Of a DNA stretch of 64,000 nt, positions 47,941 to 58,479 are shown one piece after another. Source of the stretch: Rhipicephalus microplus (lineage: Eukaryota > Arthropoda > Arachnida > Ixodida > Ixodidae); NCBI RefSeq assembly GCF_043290135.1, contig NC_134701.1, positions 31,213,501 through 31,277,500 on the forward strand, given 5' to 3'. Within the stretch, counting starts at the first letter, position 1. The number at the start of each line of letters is the position of its first letter. A program made the translations under genes and the position numbers. The notes beneath the pieces are model-generated. The model did no database searches, was not told the origin of the DNA, and saw only the letters and a program-made list of their open reading frames with translations.

Positions 47941-49329
47941 ACAAAATTGAAAAATTTCGATCAATACAAGAACCATATTACTTTATCACTGTGCCTATCC
48001 CAAGATATGAAGTTATCGATAATATAGAGTAGCTGAGAAATGTAACTTGATGCTATATAATATTGCGCACACGCACCAACGAAGACCAAAAGCTTGTACC
48101 GTGCACAGACTACTACTGCTTTTCTTGCATGCTCGTCTACTGATGCAACCAGCAGCCATGGAGGTAGTGACCTCAAGAGTGCACAGACAGGGTTTGAGCA
48201 TTCGCACGCGTGATCATACCGGTGTCACACGGGCACTTTTGATTGCAATCAGCTAGAGTGTCAGCGCCGAACTCGATCCGGCGCAGAAGCGACAGACTTG
48301 TCGATCTCGATCAAAAGTATTTGAGTGACATCAGTATTAGTCCCCGCGAACTGCCCAAACTAATCGGATTAAATACGGTGCAGCCATCATCTAACTGCAA
48401 TATAAAAGGGTACGGCATAGCAAACAAGAAGCGGTGTGACAGCGGTGTTGTCAGTACAGTGCATCATACCCTAAATCTCATTCAGAAGTATGTCTGATCA
48501 CAACACCCGGCACCAAGTGCATGATCACGCCTACGCAGGAGTAATTCAACGCTATGGCTCGCATGAACCAGCCAACACTAACATCAAATATGCAGGGAAT
48601 TAAATTTGTCAAACAAACCACCCCACAGCCCACACAAGACAGCCAGCAGTTGAGCATATGACATCGATGCGGGATGTTGGTCATTCAATGCTACCGCTTG
48701 TACGAAACAATCACGGCGCTCATCTCCACCTTTGAAGGATCGGTCCGCTGAGAATCACTTCCGCATCACCAGATTCGCAAGGAATAATACGGTAATCTAT
48801 ACACACCGCCACACAACCCCAAAATCAACGTTGACCAAAATAGAGGAAGCGCCGACAGTCGACGCATAGCTAGGGACTAAAGCGCCTAGGGATGTTCACG
48901 CGATTTGGTGCCTAGGCAGCGCGCGTTCACCAGAAATGCACCTAGCGTGCAGCCACTCGCATTAGTTGGCGCCATGACTCGCCGTGGCGCTGCAGTCTCT
49001 GGCTGGAATGGTGCTGCAATGTAAAGGCGCATCCAGAGAAGACAATACTGGTGCGCGTTCGCCTCACGACATGACATGACAAGGCGCAGTGGCGCCGTAA
49101 GACACCCTAGCGGCTGTGCGTGTAATTTTGGATAGTCGAGATGGCAGCCACTGCCTGCCGGTCGCGCCACTAGACCATATTCTAGTTCACTATAGCCGCA
49201 AACGTGCACGTCAGCATCGCAAAGCGTGAAGACGCGCTCGTGACTACTGAGAAACCGAACTGCATCGCAGATTCTCACCGTGAGACAGCTTCAGAGCGCG
49301 GTTGCATGGCGCCGCCTACGTCGCTAGAA
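47941..49329. other. No recognised gene
   Basis: Mixed AT-rich then GC-rich sequence. Open frames such as 48243-48497 (+) and 48886-49278 (-) show no motif or family resemblance. I see no RNA gene or repeat that I can support. Confidence 0.4.
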
Positions 49330-50001
49330 TGACCGAATAGTTGCGCTTATCGGAGCTTTGGTTGCGGTCCCGCCGCAGAATGAGGAATTTCATTGCTCCG
49401 CAGTACTGGCGGTCAATTTTTCGAGGTGGCAATGACCTGTTCACAGGAAGGTAAAGAATTCTCTCATTAGAACTTGACCGCTGTCTCCGGTAATTAAAAC
49501 ATTGCTTATTTAAATAGTGCTGCAATTACACAGTCTAGCGATTTTAACATTTCTGACATGCCGGACGCCGCATAAAACCGCCCAGCGAGCCCGCTGAAAT
49601 GACCGAATAGTTGCGCTTATTGGAGATTTGGTTGCGGTCTCGCCGCAGAATGAGGAATTATTATTCCGCAGTACTGGTGGCCAATTTTTCGAGGTGGCAA
49701 TGACCTGTTCGCAGGAAGGTAAAGAATTCCCTCATTAGACTTGACCGGGTAATTGATTTGATTGATTTCTGGTGTTTAATGTCCCAAAACCACCCTTGAT
49801 TATGAGAGACGCCGCAGTGGAGGGCTCCGGAAATTTCGACCACCTGGGGTTCTTTAACGTGCACCCAAATCTGAGCACAAGGTGTCTCCGGTAATTAAAA
49901 CATTAGTTATTTAAAATACTGCCGCAATTACAGTGTCTAGCGATTTTAACATTTCTGACGTTGTGCCGGACGCCGCATAAAACCGCCCAGCAAGCCGCAT
50001 G
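49330..50001. repeat. Tandem duplication, about 270-bp unit, second copy interrupted
   Basis: TGACCGAATAGTTGCGCTTAT starts at 49330 and again at 49600, and both copies continue through GAGGTGGCAATGACCTGTTC, TCTCCGGTAATTAAAACAT and GACGCCGCATAAAACCGCCC. The second copy is longer because a SINE-like fragment lies in it at 49752-49880. Confidence 0.9.
49752..49880 (+). mobile_element. Partial tick SINE-like interspersed repeat
   Basis: The segment TTTGATTGATTTCTGGTGT, GTCCCAAAACCACC, TTATGAGAGACGCCG, AATTTCGACCACCTGGGGTT and CGTGCACCCAAATCTGAGCA is one I recognise as very abundant in ixodid tick genomes. It may belong to the tRNA-derived Ruka-type SINEs, but I am not certain of the family name. 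Its 3' portion is missing. It lies inside one copy of a tandem duplication, so it is younger than the duplication. Confidence 0.7.
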
Positions 50002-50874
50002 CGGCACACCCCCCGAGGTGGACGGCTTGGCGCAATTCACGTCGATTTTATTAGGTTGGCGCAGCAGTGGGATCACCCGACCAACACAAATGCCAGGCGC
50101 ACACATGATAATCATGATAAGAAAGTGATGTATGGCATAATTTGTCTGCCTCGTAACATTGTGCTAATGTTAAAGTGACATATATCAACCATCCTCATTC
50201 AAGCTTCACATATCGATTTCCACTATATGCAGGATCTGCCAATTTTTCGCCATTGGTTACCTCAACAGCCGTCAGCACAATCGCGCGGAAGTCTACGTAA
50301 TTGATCGACCGATTCCATGTTTTCGTAGCAGCGCAGGTGTACAAGATGGCAACCAGCCCGTCACATTTGTTCACTATGCATGCTGTCAACATTACTGCCG
50401 GTTCCAAAATCACGATGTGGCACAGCAATTGTGGAAATCAGACAAAAAAGACCCCTTTGGAGCTCTATGGCGCAATTTCCAGTTGGAGCAGGTTTGCCAC
50501 CACTGCAAAAGCAAAGGACAGAATCAACTTGCTATGTTGAAGATACAGGTCAATTTGTCTTTAAAGAATTGTGCAAGAAACAGTGCTACGGTTGTAGCAG
50601 ATTTTCAAAAGTGGTCACTTGAGGCACTGTCACCCAAAATATTGTGACCTCATATCTTGGCTGCCTGTCCTCAAATACTAAGGCAGACTTGCTTTTAGTA
50701 TATTTAAAACGTGGAAAAATTAAGCTTTTAAATGATATACAAGCCAACTATACAAAAACAGGTACAGCTGCTGTATCAGCTGGAAAAACGACGTGCTCAT
50801 GACACTGGAGTAAGACTGCCACCTAAATAACAAGCCCAAACACGGCCCATCACAAGTGAGTGTGTCAATGTACA
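50002..50874. other. No recognised gene upstream of the L27A 3' end
   Basis: Contains several overlapping open frames of 76-80 codons around 50300-50650 without recognisable motifs. It lies downstream of the L27A poly(A) signal on the minus strand. Confidence 0.4.
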
Positions 50875-50880
50875 TTTATT
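50875..50880 (-). terminator. Poly(A) signal AATAAA of RPL27A
   Basis: AATAAA on the minus strand starts 9 nt after the TAA stop, in TAAGTGTTCACCAATAAATG. Very short 3' untranslated regions are usual for ribosomal protein mRNAs. Confidence 0.8.
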
Positions 50881-50889
50881 GGTGAACAC

Positions 50890-51018
50890 TTATGCAGTGA
50901 GGATGCAAGCGCCCCCAACACTCTTCACTTTCTCCTCAGCCTGGCGGCTGAACCACTTTGCCTTGACAATAACTGGCTGCTTGGGGAGAACACCTTTGCC
51001 CAGAAGCTTGTAGTATCC
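50890..51018 (-). CDS. RpL27A: Ribosomal protein L27A (uL15), last coding exon
   Basis: Translates on the minus strand to 42 residues and [44 protein letters not shown]. This is the C-terminus of eukaryotic L27A, a large ribosomal subunit protein of about 148 residues. Where most relatives have KFFSRRAE or similar, this reads KWFSRQAE. The first codon follows TTTTTGTGCAG, a normal 3' splice acceptor, so the exon is spliced rather than a processed copy. No stop or frameshift is present. The upstream exons should lie at higher coordinates on the minus strand, but I could not find them in the window. Either the intron is very long and holds the transposon cluster, or this is a detached fragment. 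Confidence 0.85.
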   Translation of the reverse strand, partial: GYYKLLGKGVLPKQPVIVKAKWFSRQAEEKVKSVGGACILTA

Positions 51019-51035
51019 CTGCACAAAAACAGTTG
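51019..51035 (-). promoter_or_regulatory. 3' splice site of the RPL27A last exon
   Basis: On the minus strand GCAACTGTTTTTGTGCAG immediately precedes the GGA codon that opens the conserved GYYK. Reading on upstream gives no L27A-like residues, which places the intron boundary here. Confidence 0.75.
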
Positions 51036-51158
51036 CACACTTGTAAACCTTGGCTTGAATCTGCAATGCAGCACTGGCTAAAACACCATGAGCCTTGTTC
51101 CAAAATTAATAGGCACAAGTGCCACAAACATTTCTGAACATGGTGGCATTTGTCATCC

Positions 51159-51710
51159 TTGAAGGAACACTGAAGGCCAACAGCAAGTCCATTGTTGAAA
51201 TGGTGGTTTGGAAACTTTGTAGTGCTTGTTTTGAGCCTAGAAAATGCTTATTTTAGAACAAATTCATGTTTTAGCAGTCCACACGGCAAAGTCACGTCAA
51301 TTTTTATGCAGTGGTTGAGGTGATGTACACAACTCAGGCATCCACTAACTTTCACGAGTGTGCAAAGTACACACAGAAGTATGTGTTACGTAAACTGTCA
51401 CTGAGAAGCAAACGCGAGAGCAAAGCAGTTTTGCAGAAACAGAACTTTTGAACCACTCGCAAGCAAGGTTCCTTTACAATCGAGCAAACAAGGTTCCTTT
51501 ACAATCGAACTAGTTCGATTACTAACGATTAACTGCCATGGACATCATCGAAAATAAAAAATGTCCTACTCGTATGCATGGTGTCGTACATTTGCCTTAA
51601 TTTCCCAATTAGCAGAGCACTGCTGTTGAAAATTTTCTATTTGTTCATTTTTTCAAACATTATTCTGTCACTTCGACATCAACTGTTATTTGCCTTTAGT
51701 GTCCCTTTAA
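51159..51710. mobile_element. MITE-like element with imperfect terminal inverted repeats
   Basis: The left end TTGAAGGAACACTGAAGGC and the reverse complement of the right end TTAAAGGGACACTAAAGGC match at 16 of 19 positions. The 552-bp body has no coding capacity; it has a short direct repeat of AAGGTTCCTTTACAATCGA near 51465 and 51490. No clear target duplication is visible. If L27A is an active gene, this lies in its last intron. Confidence 0.65.
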
Positions 51711-54204
51711 CTGTGATAAGCCCCACTGTTCAATTGGTCACTCTCCCAATATAATGCTTATTGTTTCTAAACATTCATAAAAGATTGCAACAGCACCGAA
51801 CATAAACTTTATCGCTAGTGCAAGTTGATGCACTAACTGCTCATGCACAGAAACGCAAAATGCCACAATGGTGCTTTGAGCTTGGCTGACTGGGGGAGGG
51901 GGGGGGGGTTCATTGGCAACATTTAAAATGCCTATACATTGTTCTGAGAAGCAGGCAGGTTATGTGCCTTACGACGAAACCCACCATGCTCTTAATCACA
52001 CAGTACAACTTCGATAATTGAGGTTAGGTCTAGTAAAGACTGAGGAGCAGGTGCACCATATGCGTAACCTATATGTGATACACCTAATATAGGTGCAACC
52101 TGTAACCACACGCATGAGTTGGTGCAATATGCCTGCTGGTCTGAGACTATCTCGTGCTATGTTCACAAACTTATTTCTGAATTATAGCGAATGTGCAAAA
52201 ACATAAACCACATTACAACTAAGTTGCATATGACACGAAAATAGGTTCATTACATCCAATTGTTCTTAACACTAATGCAAGAATATTCATTTAGTTTGTT
52301 ATAACTGGTATTTAATATAGCAAGGCTTCAGTGTACCGTATACTACACGTGTAATTGAAGATGAACGAGACATTTTGATTTTTGGAGCAGAGCCTGGAGC
52401 AGGAAAAATGCTGCTCTGGAGCAGATAGCAAAATATTCTGAATGACTCCTGGAGTTAGTGCATCATTTAAGGGGGCGTACTGGTCTTTTACACAAAAATG
52501 TGAAAATAAATTCAATTTTTAATATTTACATGTTGGTTTTTGCTAGTATTTTTCTATCTCACATCCAAGTTTCACACACTAGGAGTTAGCGATATTTTTG
52601 TTATGTGCAGATTCTTGGTGCTACTGCGATGCAAAACCTGAAAAAAATTGGGAACCTACTTTAAAAGGCTTCTTTTAATTTGCCAGCGCCTGTGTTCAAA
52701 ACTTGGCCACCAATTATTGAGCATTGCAAAACATGCACATCATGATTGTTATTTTTTGAAGAAACTGTGCGTTACTAGTTCTTTCCATTTTACTAAGGAA
52801 AAGTAACTTTACGGCTGATCAATTTTGAAGCCTCAATATCTTTGCAGCTAGGGCAGGTACAACACTAATTCTTTTTGCAATGTAAATCTGTACGTGTATA
52901 GAATGCAAGTATGGGAGCAAAATTGAGAAAACAAGCCTTTTTAAGTATTTACTCATGAAAGTTGTAACAAATCTAACCGCTTTTGCACATGAACAGTTCA
53001 TTTCGCTGTAAAATAACAAAGGCCAAAAAACAAAAATGTCTAGCCATTAGCACACCTTGCTTTATCTTAAATATTGCATTCAATTAAGCACTTTTTTTCT
53101 AAGGTGGCTTTTAAAGGGCCAGTAAACAACCGCAAGGTCTAAAGCTTCTCTTTCGTGAAAATGCCGACGCAAGAATTTTGCAAATTTCTGCTATATTAAG
53201 GAAGTTACAGGTGTTAGAACATCGCGTTCAGCTGGTTTCAAATTTTCGCACGGCCTCGCCACCCTTTCTCCTTCAGAGGATGGGGAAGCCGTGGCCTGCC
53301 ATGACTTTGCCCACTTCTACAATCAGTGATTGACGTCATCAGATCAGTCGCAACACACTTCCACTTGCTGCGATGCCTGGTTGTTTACTGTTTACCCGTT
53401 GCCGATGCTTCTCCGCATCCAGTTACTCGATTTGCAGCCGACAAGGATTTGAAGCAAAACTGCGTTCCAAAACCCGGACATGAAGTTGGCTCGATTTTTG
53501 TGGAGTTCGATTTTTTGGGAGCAGACTGTCGTGCCATCTGGGAGCAGCAACACATAACACAAACAATGCGCTTAATAGCAGGTGTGCTGATCAACAGGTG
53601 GTGCAACAATCTGCTCACTCCCCAAAATAGGGTCAGTGAAGTGTCCAGATTTCGATGCATGGATCCTGTGTGGAGTTTCCAAACTCGTATAATTGAATAC
53701 CTATGCTGGTAGCTGTGGGTGGGAACAGGAACTGTCATCACCGAGTTGTCAACACTGCGCGTGCAAAGAGCATTGGTCAGGCGCAGTAAAGGAGCGCGGG
53801 AATGGTTTTTCGAAATAGGGGCTGTGGCGTGACACACAGTTCGGTAAACACAGATAGCCGAACAAGAACGAGCGCAACCTAAACAACAGAGTGCCTTATA
53901 CGTGTAGTAGACATTTTAAAAATGTCCCACAACGTTTAGAATGAGATACCTAGGCAACTTAGCATTACGTAATGTGCCTAACAGAAAACACTAATGCCGA
54001 TACTGCAGGCATGTGTAATGAGAAACCTTCAGTTTCAAGCACATCGAGGGGGGGAGGGCTGAAATAATGGTCAGAACATTTAAACGGCTCAAGATAATTT
54101 CATCACTCTTCTTCCTAATTATTCTTAAATAGTCAAGGATTGCAAAAAATATTTCAAAAAAAAAACTTTTTTTTAAATTGGGTTTTTAAAGATGGCAACC
54201 TGCC
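51711..54204. other. Unassigned region with fragments of repeat termini
   Basis: No gene recognised. TTAAGGGGGCGTACTGG at 52467 resembles the ends of the TTAA elements further right. TTTTAAAGGGCCAGTAAACA near 53109 looks like another small-element terminus without a visible partner. An open frame at 53326-53712 (+, 128 codons) shows no family motif. Confidence 0.4.
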
Positions 54205-55881
54205 TTAAGGAGGGGGGGGGGGAGGCGGCTCTGGGATCACGAAAAAAATGGCAAAAAAATCGATTTTTTGAAAACCAAGTTTTCAGTTACTGGAACCCTT
54301 TTTCTATCCGATTCCAAAATATCTACACTGAAAACTGTGCAGAAGTGCCTTGGCAAATTCGTTTCACCTACCTAGGTAACAAAACTTTCTATGGAAATCA
54401 CGAGAAAACAGCGATTTTTGAAATATAGCTTCACGATGACGGGGCCGGGAGCCGGCTTCTTGGGCTCATCGGAAAGAGCATTTCTCCCCCACAGCTGGCT
54501 CCTCCCTTTACAAACAAGCGCACAAAAAGCAAATGTGTGAAGGTCGGTTCGAGGCCCTTGATTGGCTGTGGCCGCCATGTTGCCTCAGCTCGCCTCGCCA
54601 TTGGCCTGATGCTCGCTCCGGGAGATCATCGTCTGGTGCATGTGCGTCGCGAGGACATGGCTCTTGAAAATTGCTACTTCGTTACATGTTCACGGTTCAA
54701 TGATCACTTAGGATATAATTACGCTTTAGTTAGGAGCCGTGAGCGGATATGCTATCAGGTTACTACGAGTGCGGCGCGTCTTGCTGTCAACTTCGCTGAC
54801 AGCAAGACTGCCGGCAGGAACGACGCGCTAGCGCACTCTTGGAGACGTGCTTTTTCGCAAGAAATGATGCATATCACTCGTTAGCTCCTCTGAACCATGT
54901 ACGGGCCTCTTACACATCGGCAGCGGACCACACAATCAAGCTCATCGCCCCTCCCCCCCCACTTACTGCCAAGGATTGCTCAAAGCAGCAGCTAGCAGTT
55001 TTGTGCACCGTCACTCGAAAATGCAATGCCAAGCGCAATGCGCACCGGGGTTTTTTTTGTTTTTTTTTTGTCATCGTAGTTACACATTTTGCACATCGTC
55101 ACTGAACGCCGCCAGCAAATGCATTACGCGCCGGCTGCACTGTCCACGCGGCCGCGCACTCCACGGTCATATGGAGTGCTGTTAAGCTTTTGAGATGCGA
55201 TTAAACATGCTTGGAGCCGTGCTTGGTATCGCCACGAACGTCTATGAATGTTCTGCGACAATGAAAGCCTCGTAGATTAGCGTTTCCACGACTGGCCGTA
55301 TAATGATGCGTTTCACGGCTAGAGTGGCAAAAGAGCATGTATAAATCAGGGGCACGAATTTTTATATGCCCGTTTTGCATCATTTAATATACTGCTAAAA
55401 ATTTCTGTGCCACCAGTCTTCTGCCCATACCTTTGTTATTTGGAAAGAAGGCATAGGGCATCATGGTGTGATCCAGTTTTCTGATGCAATAAACCTTTCT
55501 CCAAATAAAGCAATGTTCAGTGATTATTTGTAATCAAGTACTTAATTATGCTAATTGCAACAAGAAATATGTATAATAATTTCAGTATATTGTCTTATTC
55601 AATTACAATCTTTTCTGTCATGCCTATCACACCACTCCTTCACACAAAGAACATGGTTTGAAATCCATACTTGTTCTTTGTAAATCATGAAAAGGAGGTT
55701 ATGGATAAAACAAAAGGCAACCAAGGCACACTGGTCAGAGACCAAATGCCTGAGAAGTCCAAATATCATGAGACAAACCTGAGATCACAATCTTTAGGTG
55801 TTTTAGAGACGTACAGAGAAGTCGAAACTTTAAACGCAGTCTTCTCAATTGTTTTTTTTTTTTCATTATACTCAGCTCGTG
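54205..55881 (+). repeat. Left arm of the fold-back element
   Basis: Uninterrupted arm. At its inner end it reads GTCGAAACTTTAAACGCAG and CATTATACTCAGC, which corresponds to the two sides of the insertion in the right arm and so preserves the empty site. Confidence 0.85.
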
Positions 55882-56677
55882 GAGCAGATATCGGGGCAAC
55901 CACTGCACAGATTTTGATGCCGTTTATTTTGTAACACTTCTTGAACTGTGCTACAGGGGGTTGCGATCTTAGTTTTTCATTTTACTACTTAAAGAATTTT
56001 TTTATAGGACTTCTTGTTTGTAATGCAAGTGTGCTCATTGCAGTGTCGCTGGAGAAAACGTTAACTACAAGTTTTAGTGTTGCAAAAAAATTATTTTGAG
56101 AATGCAGCCCCCTTCAACATACATTTGGCTGTGCATACAGTAATTACCAACTGTTTTGTTGCAGCCTAGCGCTGCAACAAAACATGCCAGGAAGCTGTGA
56201 ATGGTGTTGATCTTTACTCAAAAGAAAGCTACAGGGTATGACACTCTCAGAATTTTTTAATAAGTTCTCTTTTTTTAGAGATCATCATGGCTGCCGACAC
56301 ACATTGTCAGAAACAGTGGCACGAACAAATCATCGTCTAGAAAAATAACAGGGCCATAAAACAGAAATTGAAGATTACTGTACCTACAAGCAGTGTTCAG
56401 AGATTCAGGAAAAAAAAACTGAATCAAAATCGTTCTAATCATTCCCGTGCTACTCTTTCCACGAGCAATGCACAATGTCCAAAACACACTTGTGAGAAAA
56501 AGCCTATCGAAGTTTTCGACAGGCTTTATTCAATGAACTTTTTTGTTTCTCGTTGGATATTGATGAAAATCGGCACCGACACTAAGAATGACCTCACAGT
56601 GCTTCCATAAAAATTTTGAAGCGATACCACAAACACATTACGAGAAACAAATTATTTCTTGATTGAACCATGTGGAG
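55882..56677. other. Spacer of the fold-back element
   Basis: About 0.8 kb of AT-rich sequence between the arms, without coding motifs. A small local inverted repeat CCTATCGAAGTTTTCGACAGG lies near 56501. Confidence 0.5.
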
Positions 56678-56843
56678 GGGCTGAGCATAATGTTAAAAAA
56701 AAAAAACAGTATTGAGAAAGCTGCGTTTAAGGGGAGATGCTACTCGAAAAACGATTTTCTTTAATAAGAGTCTGAATTTAACACAAATTGGCATGCTAAT
56801 AGAGTTTTTTCTCCTCTTTTCAAATATGTCATTTATTTTCATG

Positions 56844-57955
56844 TACCGTTATTACTCGAATCTAACGCGCACCTTTTTTCCGGTTAAGCGAGTTCATAAA
56901 TCGCATGCGCGTTAGAATCGAGTACGAACAAAAAAATTACGGCCAATCTATTGCCATCGGCAAATCTAAAATGGCCACCCCCTACGTGCGTCGGCATGGC
57001 GCGTCGTCCATTTCTGCCTATGTGTTTCTCATGTGCGGCACTTCGTACTTGTGCTGAGGAGTTCATCTAGTAGTGCATTAGCATCGACGGCGTGGAATGG
57101 CCGACTCCAAAAACTCGAGTGCACCACGATGCCGCTTTTAAAAGAAAAGTCATCGCGTGTGCAGAAACGGACGGAAATCGGGCCGCATCGCGGTCGTTCG
57201 GAGTTCCCGAAACGTGCGTGTGGGATCGGCGGAAACAAAAGCAGAAGATTTTCGACAGCAAAGCTTTACGCAAAGACTTCAGTGGACCACAGCAGGGTCG
57301 GTTTCCGCAAATTAAAGAGCTGCTCGGCGAGTATGTGCTTTAGCAGCGAGCAGCACAGCGGCCCGTGACGGCAGAACTGCTCCAAGTGCGGGCTATGCAA
57401 TTAGTCTTAGAAAAATGTCTAATGCGGAGCCAGTTTAAAGCGAGCAGGTGCTGGCTAACTAACTTAATGAAGAGGAAAGGCTTTTCCCTCCGAAGGGGAA
57501 CATGCATATGCGAAAAGTTTTGCGGAGGAGTACGATGAAAAGCTTCACAGTTTTCAGAGGTTCCGTCCTAAACTTGCCGCGCAACAACGACTACCTGCTT
57601 GGGCAAATCGGGAATGCCGATCAGACGCCTCTTTACTTCGACATGCCTGGCACCACAACCGTCGAGAAGGGGGCGAAGCAAGTTCGCGTGCTGACATCGG
57701 TCCACGGTAAAACTACAGTGACGGCAATGCTCTGTTACACGTCAGATGGGCACAAGCTTCGCCCGTACCTCATATTTAATTTAAATGGAAGACGCTCCCG
57801 AAAGGAGTCGTTTTTTCGAGTGGTGTGATCATGCGGGCCAGCGAGAAAAAATGGGTGCGCGTTGCAATCGATGTCTTACGTTTTTTTTTTTTTTCGCGGT
57901 GGAAATCGGGTGTGCGTTACAATCAAGAGCGCGGTAGAATCGAGTAAATACGGTA
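56844..57955 (+). mobile_element. pogo/Tigger-like DNA transposon, internally deleted
   Basis: The left end TACCGTTATTACTCGAATCT and the reverse complement of the right end TACCGTATTTACTCGATTCT are near-identical and start with TA, the expected duplicated TA target. The body is only 1.1 kb; a full copy would need about twice that. It sits between the left terminus of the TTAA element and the 3' end of its transposase gene, so it is the youngest of the nested set. Confidence 0.8.
57092..57828 (+). pseudogene. pogo/Tigger (CENP-B-like) transposase fragment
   Basis: N-terminal psq/CENP-B-type helix-turn-helix: AAFKRKVIACAETDGNRAAS, RSFGVPETCVWDRRKQKQKI. A TAG at 57341-57343 interrupts before QRAAQRPVTAELLQVRAMQL and NLMKRKGFSLRR. 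After a frameshift near 57,500 the DDE core begins: LLGQIGNADQTPLYFDMPG with the first catalytic D in NADQTP, then GAKQVRVLTSVHGKTTVTAM and SDGHKLRPYLIF. The remaining catalytic residues and C-terminus are deleted; the frame runs into the terminal repeat after ASEKKW. Confidence 0.8.
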
Positions 57956-58479
57956 GATTGCTTGGTTTTCTTTCTGCAGGTCAGATACTGCAAAATTATG
58001 GCCATTGTTATGCAACAATTCTGACCTATAAAAATTTGAGATAAAGCATGTAGATATAGCTGACTATGATCCTTTGGAACTGTAGAGTGCAAAAAACCAT
58101 ATAAATTTTGTGTGTAAAAAGGTGAAATACAATAATAAAATAGAAAAATTTACTATGGCTCTAGTTGCCAAGGGTTTTCAATGTTATGTAATTTTAGAAA
58201 AACATAATCAAGTAGCAATGACAATCTGAATAGACACTTGCACTCTATGGGCCTTCATCATGCTATGTGCAAAACTTCATAGAGGTATGACAATTCTAAG
58301 TATACGAACTAGCGTGTATAAGAAGCACAGATCACACAAAACTGCAAAAGGAGAAAAACGCATTTGAAAGTTTGAAACCTTTTTTTTTATCACAGAGTTG
58401 TTAGAAATGCATAATCTTTAGCCATAATGTTCAACACAACTTTGAAAAGCACTGCAAGTTACTAGAACTGTCCTGTAGC
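57956..58479. other. 3' non-coding part of the nested TTAA element
   Basis: AT-rich sequence between the Tigger insertion and the transposase stop. Includes AATACAATAATAAAATAG near 58126. On the minus strand this is downstream of the transposase, but no clear poly(A) signal can be assigned. Confidence 0.4.

Noticed and set aside
50301..50647. Three overlapping open frames of 76-80 codons
   Set aside because: They overlap in different frames with no motif and no preferred frame, so they look like chance.
47533..50860. tRNA or other structural RNA genes
   Set aside because: I looked for A and B box-like sequences and cloverleaf stems and found none that I could support by eye.
53326..53712. 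128-codon frame considered as a THAP-type protein because of MPGC in an overlapping frame
   Set aside because: The C2CH spacing and later THAP residues are absent, and the neighbouring frame has no motif.
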